From Lachnospiraceae bacterium (GTDB lineage: Bacteria > Bacillota > Clostridia > Lachnospirales > Lachnospiraceae): a stretch of DNA of 64,000 bases. The position numbers and the translations under genes are program-made. Where the stretch lies: positions 186,001 to 250,000 of the forward strand of contig CAJTEY010000001.1 of the NCBI GenBank assembly GCA_910575775.1, in the 5' to 3' direction. The notes beneath the pieces were generated by a model. That model worked only from the letters and a program-made list of their open reading frames with translations. It searched no databases and had not been told where the DNA came from. The first letter of the stretch is position 1, and each line of letters starts with the position of its first letter. This document shows, piece after piece, positions 36,342 through 46,396 of the stretch.

Positions 36342-36477
36342 TGTGATCAGTCCGATAAGAAGTTATTAAGATTTTATGAGGGCACTTTTTCCTGTAGATT
36401 TTTGGAAAAAATAATAGTAGAATAGATGAAAACCAGACGAAACGAATAAGACTTTCAGGAAAGGGTATGAATAAAAC

Positions 36478-37521
36478 ATGGGAGAAAATCAGGAAAAAAA
36501 TACAATACAGGAAAAAAATATGACAAACCTGTCAGAATCTTCACCAAAGCCTAAAAGAAAGAGCGGTCTTCTCGCCAATATCCAGCTCATTCTGCTGGCA
36601 GCCATCGTGCTGGTCATCGGGTTCTCGGCTTTCCGTCTCTACAAATGGAACCAGGGAACGCCTTCCGACTACGATCCGGACTACCAGACCACGGATTTCG
36701 ATATAGAAGTTATGGACAATCTGATTCCGCTTGCCCCGGATAAACGCGAGGGGTTTGTGGACGACGGTGTGACCACCATCCTCTGCCTGGGCGACGATCC
36801 ATTCTCTCTGGAGCAGGGAGAAAACGGTCTCGCCGGACAAATCGCCAAAAAAACAGGAGCCACGGTCTACAACGGCTCCTTCACGGGAACGACCATGGCA
36901 GCACAGTTTGCCTCATATAACGACGGCTATATCCTGGATGCTTTCTCCTTCTCCTATGTGGCAAAAAGCCTTGCGAGCGGAGATTTCGACCTGATGAAGA
37001 CAGCCGCCACCTACAGTTATGACGAAAACTTTGCGAAAACGACACAGATGCTCTCCGAGCTTGACATGAACATTGTGGATATGATCTGCGTGATGTATGA
37101 CGGCAGTGACTATGTCAACAAGCGTCCCTGCGACGATCCCAACGCACCATACGCGGAGATCACCTACACAGGTGCGCTGCGCTCGGGTGTAAAAGCCATT
37201 CAGGAGGCTTATCCCCACATCCGCATCGTGGTCATGTCCCATACCTTCTGCCACAGCATCAATGAGGAGGGCAACTTCCAGAACGGTGACAGGGTGGATC
37301 TGGGGCATGGTACCCTGAGCCATTATCTGCAGAAAGAACGGGACGCCACCATGGACGTCAGTGTTTCCTTTATAGACAATTTCTACGGCTCCATCAACGA
37401 GGACAATTATCTGGATTATATGACGGATTATATTCACTTTAACGACGCCGGGCTGGAAGTGCTGGCTCAGAGATTTACAGACTGCATGTTCCCGGAACTG
37501 GCAGAGCAGGCGTCCGAATAA
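36478..37521 (+). CDS. SGNH-hydrolase-like membrane-anchored protein lacking the nucleophile
   Basis: 347 aa. One transmembrane helix (~33-52) and an extracellular SGNH-like fold. Aligned by eye with the canonical SGNH protein at 56025-57134: block I reads LGDDPFS (Asp107 where GDS Ser is expected), block II FTGTTMAA versus MGGTTAA, block III MYDGSDY in place of GVND, while the final block TDYIHFNDAG keeps the Asp-x-x-His pair. The esterase triad therefore appears incomplete, so it may be a binding protein or use other chemistry. It is monocistronic with a good terminator at 37548-37577. Start could also be the internal ATG at 36520. Confidence 0.75.
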   Translation: MGENQEKNTIQEKNMTNLSESSPKPKRKSGLLANIQLILLAAIVLVIGFSAFRLYKWNQGTPSDYDPDYQTTDFDIEVMDNLIPLAPDKREGFVDDGVTTILCLGDDPFSLEQGENGLAGQIAKKTGATVYNGSFTGTTMAAQFASYNDGYILDAFSFSYVAKSLASGDFDLMKTAATYSYDENFAKTTQMLSELDMNIVDMICVMYDGSDYVNKRPCDDPNAPYAEITYTGALRSGVKAIQEAYPHIRIVVMSHTFCHSINEEGNFQNGDRVDLGHGTLSHYLQKERDATMDVSVSFIDNFYGSINEDNYLDYMTDYIHFNDAGLEVLAQRFTDCMFPELAEQASE

Positions 37522-37547
37522 ACAATTCCAGAAAATCTACAACGAGA

Positions 37548-37577
37548 GAACCGGCACACCAGCCGGTTCTTTTATTT
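37548..37577 (+). terminator. Intrinsic terminator between convergent genes
   Basis: Perfect 8-bp stem GAACCGGC/GCCGGTTC (37548-37555, 37562-37569) followed by TTTTATTT on the plus strand. Confidence 0.85.
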
Positions 37578-37603
37578 CAAAGCCCCATGCATCTGTTTCT
37601 CCG

Positions 37604-38659
37604 TCAGTATTCCACCGAAAACAGCTCCTCGAAGTCAAAACGTTCTATCATATCCCGCGTCTCCTCCAGCGCCCGGTCCATCTCCTCCATGTTCTTCACC
37701 TCGCACGTTCCATCGGCAAAACACTCTGTCATAAAACGGTTAAATCTCGCGTGGTAGTGGGTATAGTCCGCATAATTGTTCAGATCCGTCACAATCTCCT
37801 CCCGGTTCGGGAAATAAAACACACGCACATTGTCGTAGGATAGAAGCGTCCCCGCGATATGCGCATACTCCTTCATGGTAGCCTCCATATGATTCTCCTG
37901 CCCGACGTCGTTCCAATAGAGGATGCTGTAGGGCGGGAAAAAAATATAGAAGGTAGTTTCCGGGTTCTGCTCGATATAAGGGCAGAGATTGACCCGCAGG
38001 TTTTGATCCGTACTCTCAAGAAAGGCGTCCGGCTCCGTCTCCTCCTCCACCTTTACAGGCGGCTCATAGTTGTGCATCACCCATTGGATATTGTAATATT
38101 CATCCGTCCACCAGCTCTGGTACACGGTGGCAAGATCCGTCTGATCCGGGTCAGCCAGCGGACGCAGCACATAATTCAAAAGCACGTCCTTATTCAGCAC
38201 ATACTGTATATCGTTCAGATAATTGTCGTCATAGAGATAGGCAGGAAGCGGGTATTTCGTCTCCTCCACGCCACCCGTATAAGTCGTCACATCGACCCCC
38301 AGGAAAACCGACTTCACCTCATGACCGCTGTCAAAGATAATATCCATGATATTCGCCTGATCCTTCGGGTAGGCGCCGCTGTAGCTAAGTTTGACCGCCT
38401 TAAGTCCCATCAGTTCCTCAAACCAGTTGGTGTTAAAATTCACCGTCATGGAGGACCCCAGGATCACACTGTCGTATTCCATGTGCTTCGCCATTCCCGG
38501 ATTCTGGGTGAGCTGGTTGTCCACCAGATAGGGAAAGTCCGCAAGCGGCGCATGGTACTGGAAAAAAGGATCTACCCAGACCACCAGCGCGGCCGCCAGT
38601 ATAAGCCATATGAAAGTGAGGGACACGATGGAGAAAATCCATATTTTAAACCGCTTCAT
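37604..38659 (-). CDS. SGNH-like extracellular partner of the MBOAT acyltransferase
   Basis: 351 aa from the ATG at 38659 (AAGGA upstream, 13 nt after the MBOAT stop). A single N-terminal transmembrane helix precedes an extracellular domain with YDSVILGSSMTVNF, an SGNH block-I-like motif with Ser, and a late YADYTHYHARFNRFM segment supplying an Asp-x-x-His pair. Membrane-tethered SGNH proteins (AlgJ/AlgX, DltD, PatB) work with MBOAT proteins to O-acylate extracellular polymers; the tight spacing after an MBOAT gene supports the same here. Acyl group and acceptor are unknown. Confidence 0.75.
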   Translation of the reverse strand: MKRFKIWIFSIVSLTFIWLILAAALVVWVDPFFQYHAPLADFPYLVDNQLTQNPGMAKHMEYDSVILGSSMTVNFNTNWFEELMGLKAVKLSYSGAYPKDQANIMDIIFDSGHEVKSVFLGVDVTTYTGGVEETKYPLPAYLYDDNYLNDIQYVLNKDVLLNYVLRPLADPDQTDLATVYQSWWTDEYYNIQWVMHNYEPPVKVEEETEPDAFLESTDQNLRVNLCPYIEQNPETTFYIFFPPYSILYWNDVGQENHMEATMKEYAHIAGTLLSYDNVRVFYFPNREEIVTDLNNYADYTHYHARFNRFMTECFADGTCEVKNMEEMDRALEETRDMIERFDFEELFSVEY

Positions 38660-38672
38660 GCCATTACCATCC

Positions 38673-40244
38673 TTAAAAATTGAAGTACAAAAACGTGCTG
38701 ACACCGGAAAAGCTTAAGATACACCACACCGCCAGAACCACAAAAACCGCCGCCGACACCGGCCCGTATTTCAGGCGCGCCACCCTCTCATTCGCGTTTC
38801 GTCCCGCCATCGACAGATACAGCCCGGCTCCCAGAATCAAAAACATCAGAATATAACGGCTGAAAGACAGGTTGTCCAGATGCAGGACTTTGATCACATA
38901 CCAAAATTCATCCGGCTGCAGACATTCCGCCAGATCCATGGAAATCTTTTTCACCTCTCCCCTGCATGCTGTCCGAAGAAGCGCATTTGCCTGTGCGATA
39001 TTTTCTGCCCGGAAATAGACCCAGGCGACGCTGACATAGAGAAATGTGGCCGCCTGCGACACGATTGTCATCACTTTGCCGCGCATCCGGCCGTGACATT
39101 TCCCGCCTCCGCCCTCGCTATTAATGACACTTCTGTCATTTTTTTGCTGCATATGCACCTGCCAGAAGCGGGTAGCCACATACAGCCCCCCATGCAGCAT
39201 CCCCCAGACAATAAAATGAAAACCTGCCCCATGCCAGAGACCGCTTAAGAAAAAGACGAGCAAGAGATTCAGATACATCCGTCCCTGTCCCTTGCGGTTG
39301 CCGCCCAGCGGAATATAAATATATTTGGTGAAAAAACGGTTCAGGGTAATGTGCCACCGTTTCCAGAAATCCACTATGTCAGTCGCTTTGTAGGGAGAAT
39401 GAAAATTGACGGGGATCTCTATCCCTAACATCCTGCCGATTCCTACAGCCATATCGCAGTAACCGCTGAAGTCAAAATAGAGCTGAAGAGCGTAGAACAG
39501 GATCACCAGACACGCGTCCGCCCGGCCAAGAACAGCCAGATTATCATAACCGTAATCTACCCCCGCACCAAACGTGTCCGCCAGAAGCACCTTCTTGGAG
39601 AGGCCCAGAATAAAAAGCGCTGCTCCTCCCGCAATCCGTTCCCAGTCCGCCTTTTTTTTGCCAAGCGCCCGGAATTGCGGCAGCATCTCACTGTGATTCA
39701 CGATAGGACCCGCTATGAGCTGAGGAAAAAAGGAGACAAACAGCGCGTACTCGGACAGCGAACAGTCCGCCACCTCCCCCCGGTAAGTGTCCACGATAAA
39801 GGAAATCTGCTGGAAGGTAAAAAAACTGATTCCCAGAGGAAGGAGAATACCCCGCAAAGCAAAACCGGCTCCGAACACGCCGTTCACGGTATCGAGAAAG
39901 AAGTCAAAATATTTGAAGTAGAACAGCACGCCCAGATTCAGCGCAACCGCCAGAACCAGAACTGCCCTGCGGGACGAAGTCCCGTGTCCTGAAACGTTTC
40001 CATGTCCCATGCGCCGCAGCCGGAGACTCTTCCCGGACAGCAGTCTGTGTAACAGATAGTTCCCGGCAATACTGCAGACCATTAGGAACAGATAAGACAG
40101 ATTAAAATAACCGTAGAACCATAATGACATTGCTGTCAGAAACACGCGGGCTGCCCCGGGCCGCCCGCCTCTCAGAAGGCTGTAATAACCGAGCAGACAT
40201 ATGGGAAAAAACACAAACACAAATATATATGAATTAAATAACAT
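38673..40244 (-). CDS. MBOAT family O-acyltransferase (AlgI/DltB-like)
   Basis: 523 aa, about ten to twelve transmembrane helices. MBOAT signatures: FTFQQISFIVDTYRG, LIAGPIVNHSEMLPQF, DFSGYCDMAVGIGRMLG, FWKRWHITLNRF and the catalytic His in FLSGLWHGAGFHFIVWG. MBOAT proteins of this branch pass acyl groups across the membrane to surface polysaccharides. Followed 13 nt later by its likely SGNH partner. It differs from the MBOAT at 62109 in both sequence and length, so the two probably serve different steps or acceptors. Confidence 0.93.
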   Translation of the reverse strand: MLFNSYIFVFVFFPICLLGYYSLLRGGRPGAARVFLTAMSLWFYGYFNLSYLFLMVCSIAGNYLLHRLLSGKSLRLRRMGHGNVSGHGTSSRRAVLVLAVALNLGVLFYFKYFDFFLDTVNGVFGAGFALRGILLPLGISFFTFQQISFIVDTYRGEVADCSLSEYALFVSFFPQLIAGPIVNHSEMLPQFRALGKKKADWERIAGGAALFILGLSKKVLLADTFGAGVDYGYDNLAVLGRADACLVILFYALQLYFDFSGYCDMAVGIGRMLGIEIPVNFHSPYKATDIVDFWKRWHITLNRFFTKYIYIPLGGNRKGQGRMYLNLLLVFFLSGLWHGAGFHFIVWGMLHGGLYVATRFWQVHMQQKNDRSVINSEGGGGKCHGRMRGKVMTIVSQAATFLYVSVAWVYFRAENIAQANALLRTACRGEVKKISMDLAECLQPDEFWYVIKVLHLDNLSFSRYILMFLILGAGLYLSMAGRNANERVARLKYGPVSAAVFVVLAVWCILSFSGVSTFLYFNF

Positions 40245-40286
40245 TCGCCATTCTCCTATCGCCCAAGCCTGTCATTCACGGATCTT

Positions 40287-41057
40287 TTATGAATCCTGCA
40301 GTGTCATATCTTTGTAAATCACATATTCTCCCACCCGGCCGTAATCCGAATAGCCGTAATCCGTCAGCGGCTCCTCCATTTCGCGGTCTTCTTTTAAGAT
40401 TACATAGGCACACGGATACGTCCTCGCCAGTTCAGCAAAAACCGGCGTGTCAATCACCTCCGCCTCCTCCATCGCCTCATACATGGCATTGTAATAATCC
40501 CAGCGGGCGATCAGCATTTCCCGTCCGTAAGGCAACTCTATATCCGTGCTGTACTGCCTCACATAGTAGATCAGGTCGGCAGGCACAAGCACCGTGATCC
40601 GCCCCTCCTCAGGCTCTATCATATCCACAATGTCGACCGCCGCCTGGGGCAGATGGTAAGCGTTCTGTGCCCGTGAAATATGTTCGCTGTCATATACATA
40701 GTCGCCACATGCGACAATCGCCAGGCAGACCGCCGCCAGACCGATCCGCCTGTGCTTTCCCATCAGCCTGATCAGACCGTAGGCGCTGACTATGCTCATC
40801 TGTAGAAGCCATAAGAGCCGGTAGTAAGTCTCGGAATCCTCCATAAGCCGCACAAACACCTTGCGGAACAGAGGACAGAAAAACAGGAACAGAATCAAAG
40901 TGGGCGCGTAGACAAACAGAATCCGCCTGCGCCTGTCCTTCTCCACAAGCCACAAGTAGAGGAGTACCAAAAGATAGATCCCCGCCAGAAAATGATTCTG
41001 ATGGAATCCCATATAATTTTTAAATATAACGACGCTCTCTAAAAAAATACCCCACAT
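40287..41057 (-). CDS. C-terminal part of a split DUF6077-like membrane protein
   Basis: 256 aa if read from ATG 41057. Four hydrophobic helices (~23-38, 45-62, 82-100, 105-120) precede a ~130-aa soluble domain (ITVLVPADLIYYVRQYS, YVILKEDREME). It is in the same reading frame as the gene upstream: the TAG stop of that frame is followed by four codons and then this ATG, with only a weak G-rich site. The simplest reading is that both pieces are one ~628-aa polytopic protein interrupted by an amber codon. Translation of the fragment alone is uncertain. Confidence 0.6.
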   Translation of the reverse strand: MWGIFLESVVIFKNYMGFHQNHFLAGIYLLVLLYLWLVEKDRRRRILFVYAPTLILFLFFCPLFRKVFVRLMEDSETYYRLLWLLQMSIVSAYGLIRLMGKHRRIGLAAVCLAIVACGDYVYDSEHISRAQNAYHLPQAAVDIVDMIEPEEGRITVLVPADLIYYVRQYSTDIELPYGREMLIARWDYYNAMYEAMEEAEVIDTPVFAELARTYPCAYVILKEDREMEEPLTDYGYSDYGRVGEYVIYKDMTLQDS

Positions 41058-41069
41058 ATGCCGCCCCCG

Positions 41070-42173
41070 CTATTTTAAAAGGTAACTGTACGCCATAAAG
41101 ACATAAACCGCCATATACACCACATTCGGAATGCAGGCGGCTCCCACCTTGAACAGAATCTTCCAGTCCCGCTCCGCCACCGCCAGACAGAAAGTCGTCA
41201 CCGCAGTCAGAATGCAGACGAGGAACACCGCAATGGAGCTGCATACCCCCGCCGCCATATTGACAGAAACAAACAGAATCCAGATCCCCGCGTCTGTCCG
41301 TCCGTTTTTGACACCCTTGTCATAAATCTGCATGAACACCCAGAACAAAGCCGGGATTACAAGCGCGCCCGCCACCGCCTTTCCCTGCCAGGTACGGGTC
41401 AGGAAAAAAGTTTCATTGGTATAAATGGACACATTCCCAAAAATCTGGAACATCGCCATGATAATCATAAAGCTTGGCAGGTTCTGCTTCTGAAACACAT
41501 GCCCGCCGGCCTGCCGGGTTTTCGAAAAGAGCAGCCGCCCGATCTCATAGTACAGAAGATAGGTCAGCGGAATCAGCGCAAGGGGCATCACCACATGGGA
41601 GACAATGGTCGCGTGCACCCCTGCCCGCACCGAAATATAGGCCACCCACATAGGAAATACCGCCATCGCATGGCGCACATCCAGTCCCGTGGAACCTCCC
41701 GTCAGAGGCAAAATGCGGTACATCACGCCCGCCTCCTGCGCGATCAAAGACTCCACCACATAGTAGGCGTCGTCGCCGTCAAAGGAAGCAAACGCTGCCG
41801 CCCTGTAAAGCTGGAAGCCCAGCAGGAGAAAGAAGATCAGCCACATGATGCCTGCTTCCGTAAGCAGACTTTTCACGGGGAACGGCTTCCATCCCACTAT
41901 GATTCCGTTTCGGCATAGGAGCAGGATGCCTGCCGCCGCACAAAAGAGGGTAAGCACCGTAAATACTGCGGAAGCCGCTTTGAAGTTATTGTACTCCACC
42001 CACAGAACCGCCGGAACCGCCGCAATCTCAAAGAGCGCCCACATGCCGAAATACCCGGAAAGCAGCACAAAACCCGGACTTCTCTTTTCCGCCGGAATGA
42101 AATTTGCAGGGATCAGCCCGATACAGAAGGGGATGATCAAAAGCCAGAAAATAAAACTGATTACAGGAAGCAT
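41070..42173 (-). CDS. N-terminal part of a split DUF6077-like polytopic membrane protein
   Basis: About 367 aa from the ATG at 42173 (GAGG 7 nt upstream; in-frame 42209 lacks a site). Roughly ten transmembrane helices with an acidic first extracellular loop, [17 protein letters not shown], reminiscent of the Asp-rich loop of GT-C glycosyltransferases. The frame ends with a TAG inside a hydrophobic helix ([15 protein letters not shown]), then continues in frame as the gene at 40287-41057. Family name DUF6077 is a best guess. Possibly a lipid-linked-sugar glycosyltransferase inactivated by a nonsense mutation. Confidence 0.6.
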   Translation of the reverse strand: MLPVISFIFWLLIIPFCIGLIPANFIPAEKRSPGFVLLSGYFGMWALFEIAAVPAVLWVEYNNFKAASAVFTVLTLFCAAAGILLLCRNGIIVGWKPFPVKSLLTEAGIMWLIFFLLLGFQLYRAAAFASFDGDDAYYVVESLIAQEAGVMYRILPLTGGSTGLDVRHAMAVFPMWVAYISVRAGVHATIVSHVVMPLALIPLTYLLYYEIGRLLFSKTRQAGGHVFQKQNLPSFMIIMAMFQIFGNVSIYTNETFFLTRTWQGKAVAGALVIPALFWVFMQIYDKGVKNGRTDAGIWILFVSVNMAAGVCSSIAVFLVCILTAVTTFCLAVAERDWKILFKVGAACIPNVVYMAVYVFMAYSYLLK

Positions 42174-42257
42174 ACATACGCCTCTTTCTTTTCCTTGATT
42201 ACAAGACAATAGTCAGTAATACTATAGCATATACCATTTTATTTTTCCACATTCCCG

Positions 42258-42286
42258 TGTACATCCCCGTCCAAACATGTTATAAT
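42258..42286 (+). promoter_or_regulatory. Promoter of the FAD oxidoreductase gene
   Basis: TGTACA (42258-42263), 17-nt spacer, perfect TATAAT (42281-42286), 33 nt ahead of the start codon. Confidence 0.7.
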
Positions 42287-42319
42287 AGCCGCGAACAGTA
42301 TAAAACAATGAGGTATTAC

Positions 42320-43915
42320 ATGAAAAAAGTATATGTAATCGGCGCCGGCCCCGCAGGTCTGACCGCCGCTTATGAACTGCTCACGCAGGATAAAAACAAA
42401 GAATATTCGGTCACGGTTCTGGAGGAATCCGAAGCCATGGGCGGCATCTCCAAAACCGTAAACTACAAGGGAAACCGCATGGACATGGGCGGACACCGTT
42501 TTTTCTCCAAAGTGCCGGAAGTCAACGCATGGTGGGAACACATGCTGCCCACACAGGGTTCTCCCACCTACGACGATATCGTGCTGCACCGGGAAATGAC
42601 ACTCTCACCCGGAGGCCCTGATCCAGAGAAAGAGGATCATGTGATGCTGCGCAGACACCGTGTATCGCGCATCTATTTCAACCAGAAATTTTTCGACTAT
42701 CCGATCTCCTTGAAGCCGGAAACTTTTATCAATATGGGTTTTCTCGCAACCATGCAGGCTGGTTTCAGCTACCTGGCTTCCATGATTCACAAGCGGCCGG
42801 AAAATTCTCTGGAAGATTTTTATGTAAACCGTTTTGGAAAAAAACTCTACTCCATGTTCTTTGAAAATTATACGGAAAATTTGTGGGGAAGGCACCCTTC
42901 CGAAATCGCTCCGGACTGGGGCGCACAGCGGGCAAAGGGGTTGTCCATCGCCGCCATTTTAAAAGATGTCTTCTCGAAGATGCTGCCCGGAAAGAAAAAC
43001 CGGGAGGTGGAGACATCCCTGATCGAAGAGTTCAGTTATCCCAAGCTCGGCCCCGGCCAGCTCTGGGAAGTGACTGCGGACCGAATCAGGGAGCTCGGCG
43101 GAGAAATTCTGTGCAACAGCAAGGCAGTAAAGCTCCACAAGGACAAAAACAACCGCATTACCTCCGTCACATATGAGACGCCGGAGGGCGAGGTGACCGC
43201 AGAGGGCGACATTTTCATTTCCTCCATGCCTGTCAAAGATTTGGTGGCAGGATTAAACGATGTGCCGAAAGCCGAGGCAGAGATAGCCGCAGGCCTTCCC
43301 TACCGCGACTATATGACCGTGGGGCTCCTGTTGCCAAAGCTGAACTTAAAAAATAAAACAAATATGAGAACCATAAACAATATCGTGCCGGACTGCTGGA
43401 TTTATGTGCACGACAGAACCGTCCGGCTGGGAAGATTCCAGATCTACAACAACTGGTCTCCCTATATGGTACGCGACTTAGAGCACACCGTATGGATCGG
43501 TCTGGAGTATTTTGTCTCAGAAGGGGACGAGTATTGGACCATGTCTGACGAGGATTTCACCCGCTTTGCGGTAAAAGAGATTGTCAGCATGGGGCTGATC
43601 GATAAGCCCTCCGACGTGATCGACTCCCATGTGGAGCGGGTGAAAAAGGCGTATCCCGCCTACTTTGACACTTACAAGGATATAGACAGGCTGACCGCAT
43701 ATCTGAAATCCATCGACAATCTCTACTGCGTGGGCAGGAACGGCCAGCACCGTTACAACAACATCGACCACTCCATGATGACCTCCTTCGAGACCGTGAA
43801 AAACATTTTGGGCGGCATTTCCTCCAAGGATAATATCTGGAATGTCAACACGGAAAAAACCTACCATGAGGAGGTAAAGAAGGCTGAGCCTGCAGATCAG
43901 ATCGAAGTGGATTGA
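42320..43915 (+). CDS. NAD(P)/FAD-dependent oxidoreductase, UDP-galactopyranose-mutase/protoporphyrinogen-oxidase-like
   Basis: 531 aa from the ATG at 42320 (GAGG 7 nt upstream). Starts with the FAD-binding [19 protein letters not shown] dinucleotide fold in which GAGPAG is the glycine motif, then [14 protein letters not shown] and [14 protein letters not shown]. The body contains [21 protein letters not shown] and a C-terminal [18 protein letters not shown] flavin-binding segment. Members of this group often occur in polysaccharide clusters and resemble UDP-galactopyranose mutase in overall fold, but the substrate is not established. It is one of the few plus-strand genes here. Confidence 0.85.
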   Translation: MKKVYVIGAGPAGLTAAYELLTQDKNKEYSVTVLEESEAMGGISKTVNYKGNRMDMGGHRFFSKVPEVNAWWEHMLPTQGSPTYDDIVLHREMTLSPGGPDPEKEDHVMLRRHRVSRIYFNQKFFDYPISLKPETFINMGFLATMQAGFSYLASMIHKRPENSLEDFYVNRFGKKLYSMFFENYTENLWGRHPSEIAPDWGAQRAKGLSIAAILKDVFSKMLPGKKNREVETSLIEEFSYPKLGPGQLWEVTADRIRELGGEILCNSKAVKLHKDKNNRITSVTYETPEGEVTAEGDIFISSMPVKDLVAGLNDVPKAEAEIAAGLPYRDYMTVGLLLPKLNLKNKTNMRTINNIVPDCWIYVHDRTVRLGRFQIYNNWSPYMVRDLEHTVWIGLEYFVSEGDEYWTMSDEDFTRFAVKEIVSMGLIDKPSDVIDSHVERVKKAYPAYFDTYKDIDRLTAYLKSIDNLYCVGRNGQHRYNNIDHSMMTSFETVKNILGGISSKDNIWNVNTEKTYHEEVKKAEPADQIEVD

Positions 43916-43919
43916 TCCA

Positions 43920-45050
43920 TCAGCGGCGACGGCTCTGTATCCGCTGTAATACGGCGCTTACCAGAATCAGGATCACCGTATAGACAGCCATTCCATATAA
44001 GTAACGAGTGTTATGAATAGATTGCAGATAATACCAGGGCGGGAGCAGCAGTTTTCCCGCCCTGAAATGCTGCAGATTCAAAAAGATGGGACAGAGCGCC
44101 AGCATCGCCGCCAGAAGCGGCAGAAAAAACATCCCTGATCTCCGGGGCGTACGGCACAGCATCCGCAGCAGATTTGCAAAAGCCAGGACGCAGACTGCAA
44201 AAACCGCGCAGCTCACCACTTCCCTCTTCCAGTCTGTAAACACCCCCGCCAGCTTACAAGATAACAGCAGCACCAGAGCCGCATCCAGTAGGAACACAGC
44301 CCCCGCAATATAAGAAGCCGAAAGCCGTCTTGTCACAGGAATGCGCCCGTAGACACCGCGCTCTTCATCCTGCATGAAGCAGAGCGAAGCCGCCAGACCC
44401 ACAAAGGTAAACCAGAGGGCAAGGATTCCCCGCAGAGGCGCCTGCACATAGGTAAAATCTTCCGCCTCCCCGGAGGTCTCGTCGGGATACACCATCTGAA
44501 ACAGGCTCCCCTCCACTGCCATCCTGTCATAAATCCGACGCAGCTCCTCATCAGTCATTTCCTCAAATCCCAGTTCCTCCCGCACATAGCCTGCATAGAC
44601 CGCATAAGAAAAGGAAGGGTATATGGCGGATGACAAAATTTCCCGCCCAAGAGTGAGGGCCACGCTGTCCCTGCGCTCCACCACCGTCACCACCGGCCGT
44701 ACCCTGCGCTTTTGCGCAAGCGCCGTGATCTGCTCCGACAGATCTTCAGAAAAAATCCATGCGGCGTCCGCCTTCCCGGTTTCTACCTGCATCCGCGCTT
44801 CCTCCTCATTCTCACATGACAGATACCGCAGAACGCCCCTGCCATCCAGAAGTCTTTCGGAAACCGCCTGCGCTGCCGCATCACCCTCAGGCAGATACAG
44901 CGCGATCGTGGCAATCCCGGCGGATTCTTCAGAAAGCCGCCCGACGCCTGCCGAAAGCAGCGGGGCCAGACAGAGCATCAAAAGAAAACTGTATCTCTTC
45001 AACAGCCTTTTCTGCAAGAGTATAAACCGTACAAACATCCGTCCCGGCAT
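43920..45050 (-). CDS. ABC-2 type transporter permease
   Basis: 376 aa. An N-terminal transmembrane helix (LLMLCLAPLLSAGVG), a ~170-aa extracellular domain (~40-205), then about five transmembrane helices at the C-terminus. This is the ABC-2 half-transporter layout of drug and lipid exporters. It is the last gene of a set with the permease at 45133 and ATPase at 46397, so the two permeases likely form a heterodimer. Its stop lies 4 nt from the end of the convergent oxidoreductase gene. Substrate unknown; a surface lipid or glycan precursor is possible from context. Confidence 0.82.
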   Translation of the reverse strand: MPGRMFVRFILLQKRLLKRYSFLLMLCLAPLLSAGVGRLSEESAGIATIALYLPEGDAAAQAVSERLLDGRGVLRYLSCENEEEARMQVETGKADAAWIFSEDLSEQITALAQKRRVRPVVTVVERRDSVALTLGREILSSAIYPSFSYAVYAGYVREELGFEEMTDEELRRIYDRMAVEGSLFQMVYPDETSGEAEDFTYVQAPLRGILALWFTFVGLAASLCFMQDEERGVYGRIPVTRRLSASYIAGAVFLLDAALVLLLSCKLAGVFTDWKREVVSCAVFAVCVLAFANLLRMLCRTPRRSGMFFLPLLAAMLALCPIFLNLQHFRAGKLLLPPWYYLQSIHNTRYLYGMAVYTVILILVSAVLQRIQSRRR

Positions 45051-45132
45051 GTTCCTGCCCTCCTACCGTTCTCCCATTCGCCTCTCCGTCAGTTCCTCGG
45101 CGCTCCGTGCCGCACGGCCTTTTGTCTCCCCG

Positions 45133-46374
45133 TCAGCTCCTCTCGATTCTGCCTCTCCTGACCGCCGACGCCAGAAGCAGAAACACCGCCGTCCAGACAA
45201 AGACTGCCGCCCACAAAACCGCCGGTATTTGCCCCAAAACCCCCGCCTGCGCAAAGCGAGCCGCCGCGCCGGAAGGCAGAAATTCTCCCAACGCCCTCAT
45301 TCTCTCGGGAAAAAAGGCAGAGGGATAAAAATACCCGGAGAGATATCCCATACCGATTCCACAGATCAACTGCATCAGAATCCCGTTCACGATCCCTGCC
45401 GCCGCCTCAAAGAGGAAAAACTGCAGCGCGGCAAACAGCGCCGTCACAGGCAGGAGAAGCGGTACAAATGCAGCAAAAGGCGCAGCCCCCATGCTTTCCC
45501 ATTCGGGAATCCGCAAAAGATCCCGCTCCAGCCCGAAGCCGAGAGGCAGGCATAACATGAAAAACCCCGTGGACACAAGCAGCAGATAAGCCAGATATTC
45601 TCCAAGAATCTGCCGAAACGCCCCTACTCTCCTGGCTTTCAGAAAGCGGGAAAAGGCACCGTTTCCATACACAAAAAGAGCACTGTTCAAAAGCCCGGAA
45701 AGTAAAAGGAACAGTAAAATCATGCTGCAGAAATAATACAGCTCCAGTGACAGGCCGTCCCCATAGCCCAGCGCCTCCACTTCACAAAAATCCCCCCGGG
45801 ACAGCACCAGACTGATCAAGGCCAGATTCAGTTTATCCGTTTCCCTGCCAGTTTCCTCCTCCCTGCCCTGATCCGCCAGCACCCGCTGCATGGCATAGAT
45901 CGCGCTCTGGGAACAGGTCACCAGTGTGGAGGCCATATCCGTGATCTCTTCCATCACCATAATTCCCAGGCCCTGCTGCCCTTGTATGGGGGTATAAGTG
46001 ACAGCTTTGTCATTTTCTCCGTATACGATAGATTCCATCAGCCCCTCCGGAATCCGCATCACGGCATAAAGATCCCCGCGCCGGAAAGCTTCCCCGGCTT
46101 CCTGCTCGGACATGGGTACAAGCTCGATCATAAAGCGGGAATCATCCATCTCCTGCACGGCTGTAATGCCAAATCCCAGATAGGAATCCGACAGATCTCC
46201 CACCATGCCGATCCGATATCTGCTTCCCCCCGCTGACAACGCTCCCTGTGTGATCAGCAGACAGGCAAGCGTACCCACACAGAGGCAGACCGCCAGGTTC
46301 ACAAGAATCTGCCCGGGCAGAAGTCTTGCCGCCCTTTTCAGTTGTGCCAGAAAATAAGCTGCTGTCTGTCGCAT
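45133..46374 (-). CDS. ABC-2 type transporter permease
   Basis: 413 aa from the ATG at 46374, which has GGAGG 7 nt upstream; the ATG at 46449 would overlap the ATPase gene. One N-terminal helix (~18-40), a long extracellular loop (~45-205, YRIGMVGDLSDSYLG...), then five helices (~210-405). Same architecture as the next permease, indicating heterodimer formation. 22 nt after the ATPase stop. Confidence 0.82.
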   Translation of the reverse strand: MRQTAAYFLAQLKRAARLLPGQILVNLAVCLCVGTLACLLITQGALSAGGSRYRIGMVGDLSDSYLGFGITAVQEMDDSRFMIELVPMSEQEAGEAFRRGDLYAVMRIPEGLMESIVYGENDKAVTYTPIQGQQGLGIMVMEEITDMASTLVTCSQSAIYAMQRVLADQGREEETGRETDKLNLALISLVLSRGDFCEVEALGYGDGLSLELYYFCSMILLFLLLSGLLNSALFVYGNGAFSRFLKARRVGAFRQILGEYLAYLLLVSTGFFMLCLPLGFGLERDLLRIPEWESMGAAPFAAFVPLLLPVTALFAALQFFLFEAAAGIVNGILMQLICGIGMGYLSGYFYPSAFFPERMRALGEFLPSGAAARFAQAGVLGQIPAVLWAAVFVWTAVFLLLASAVRRGRIERS

Positions 46375-46396
46375 TTGATCCTCCGCATCAGAATGG

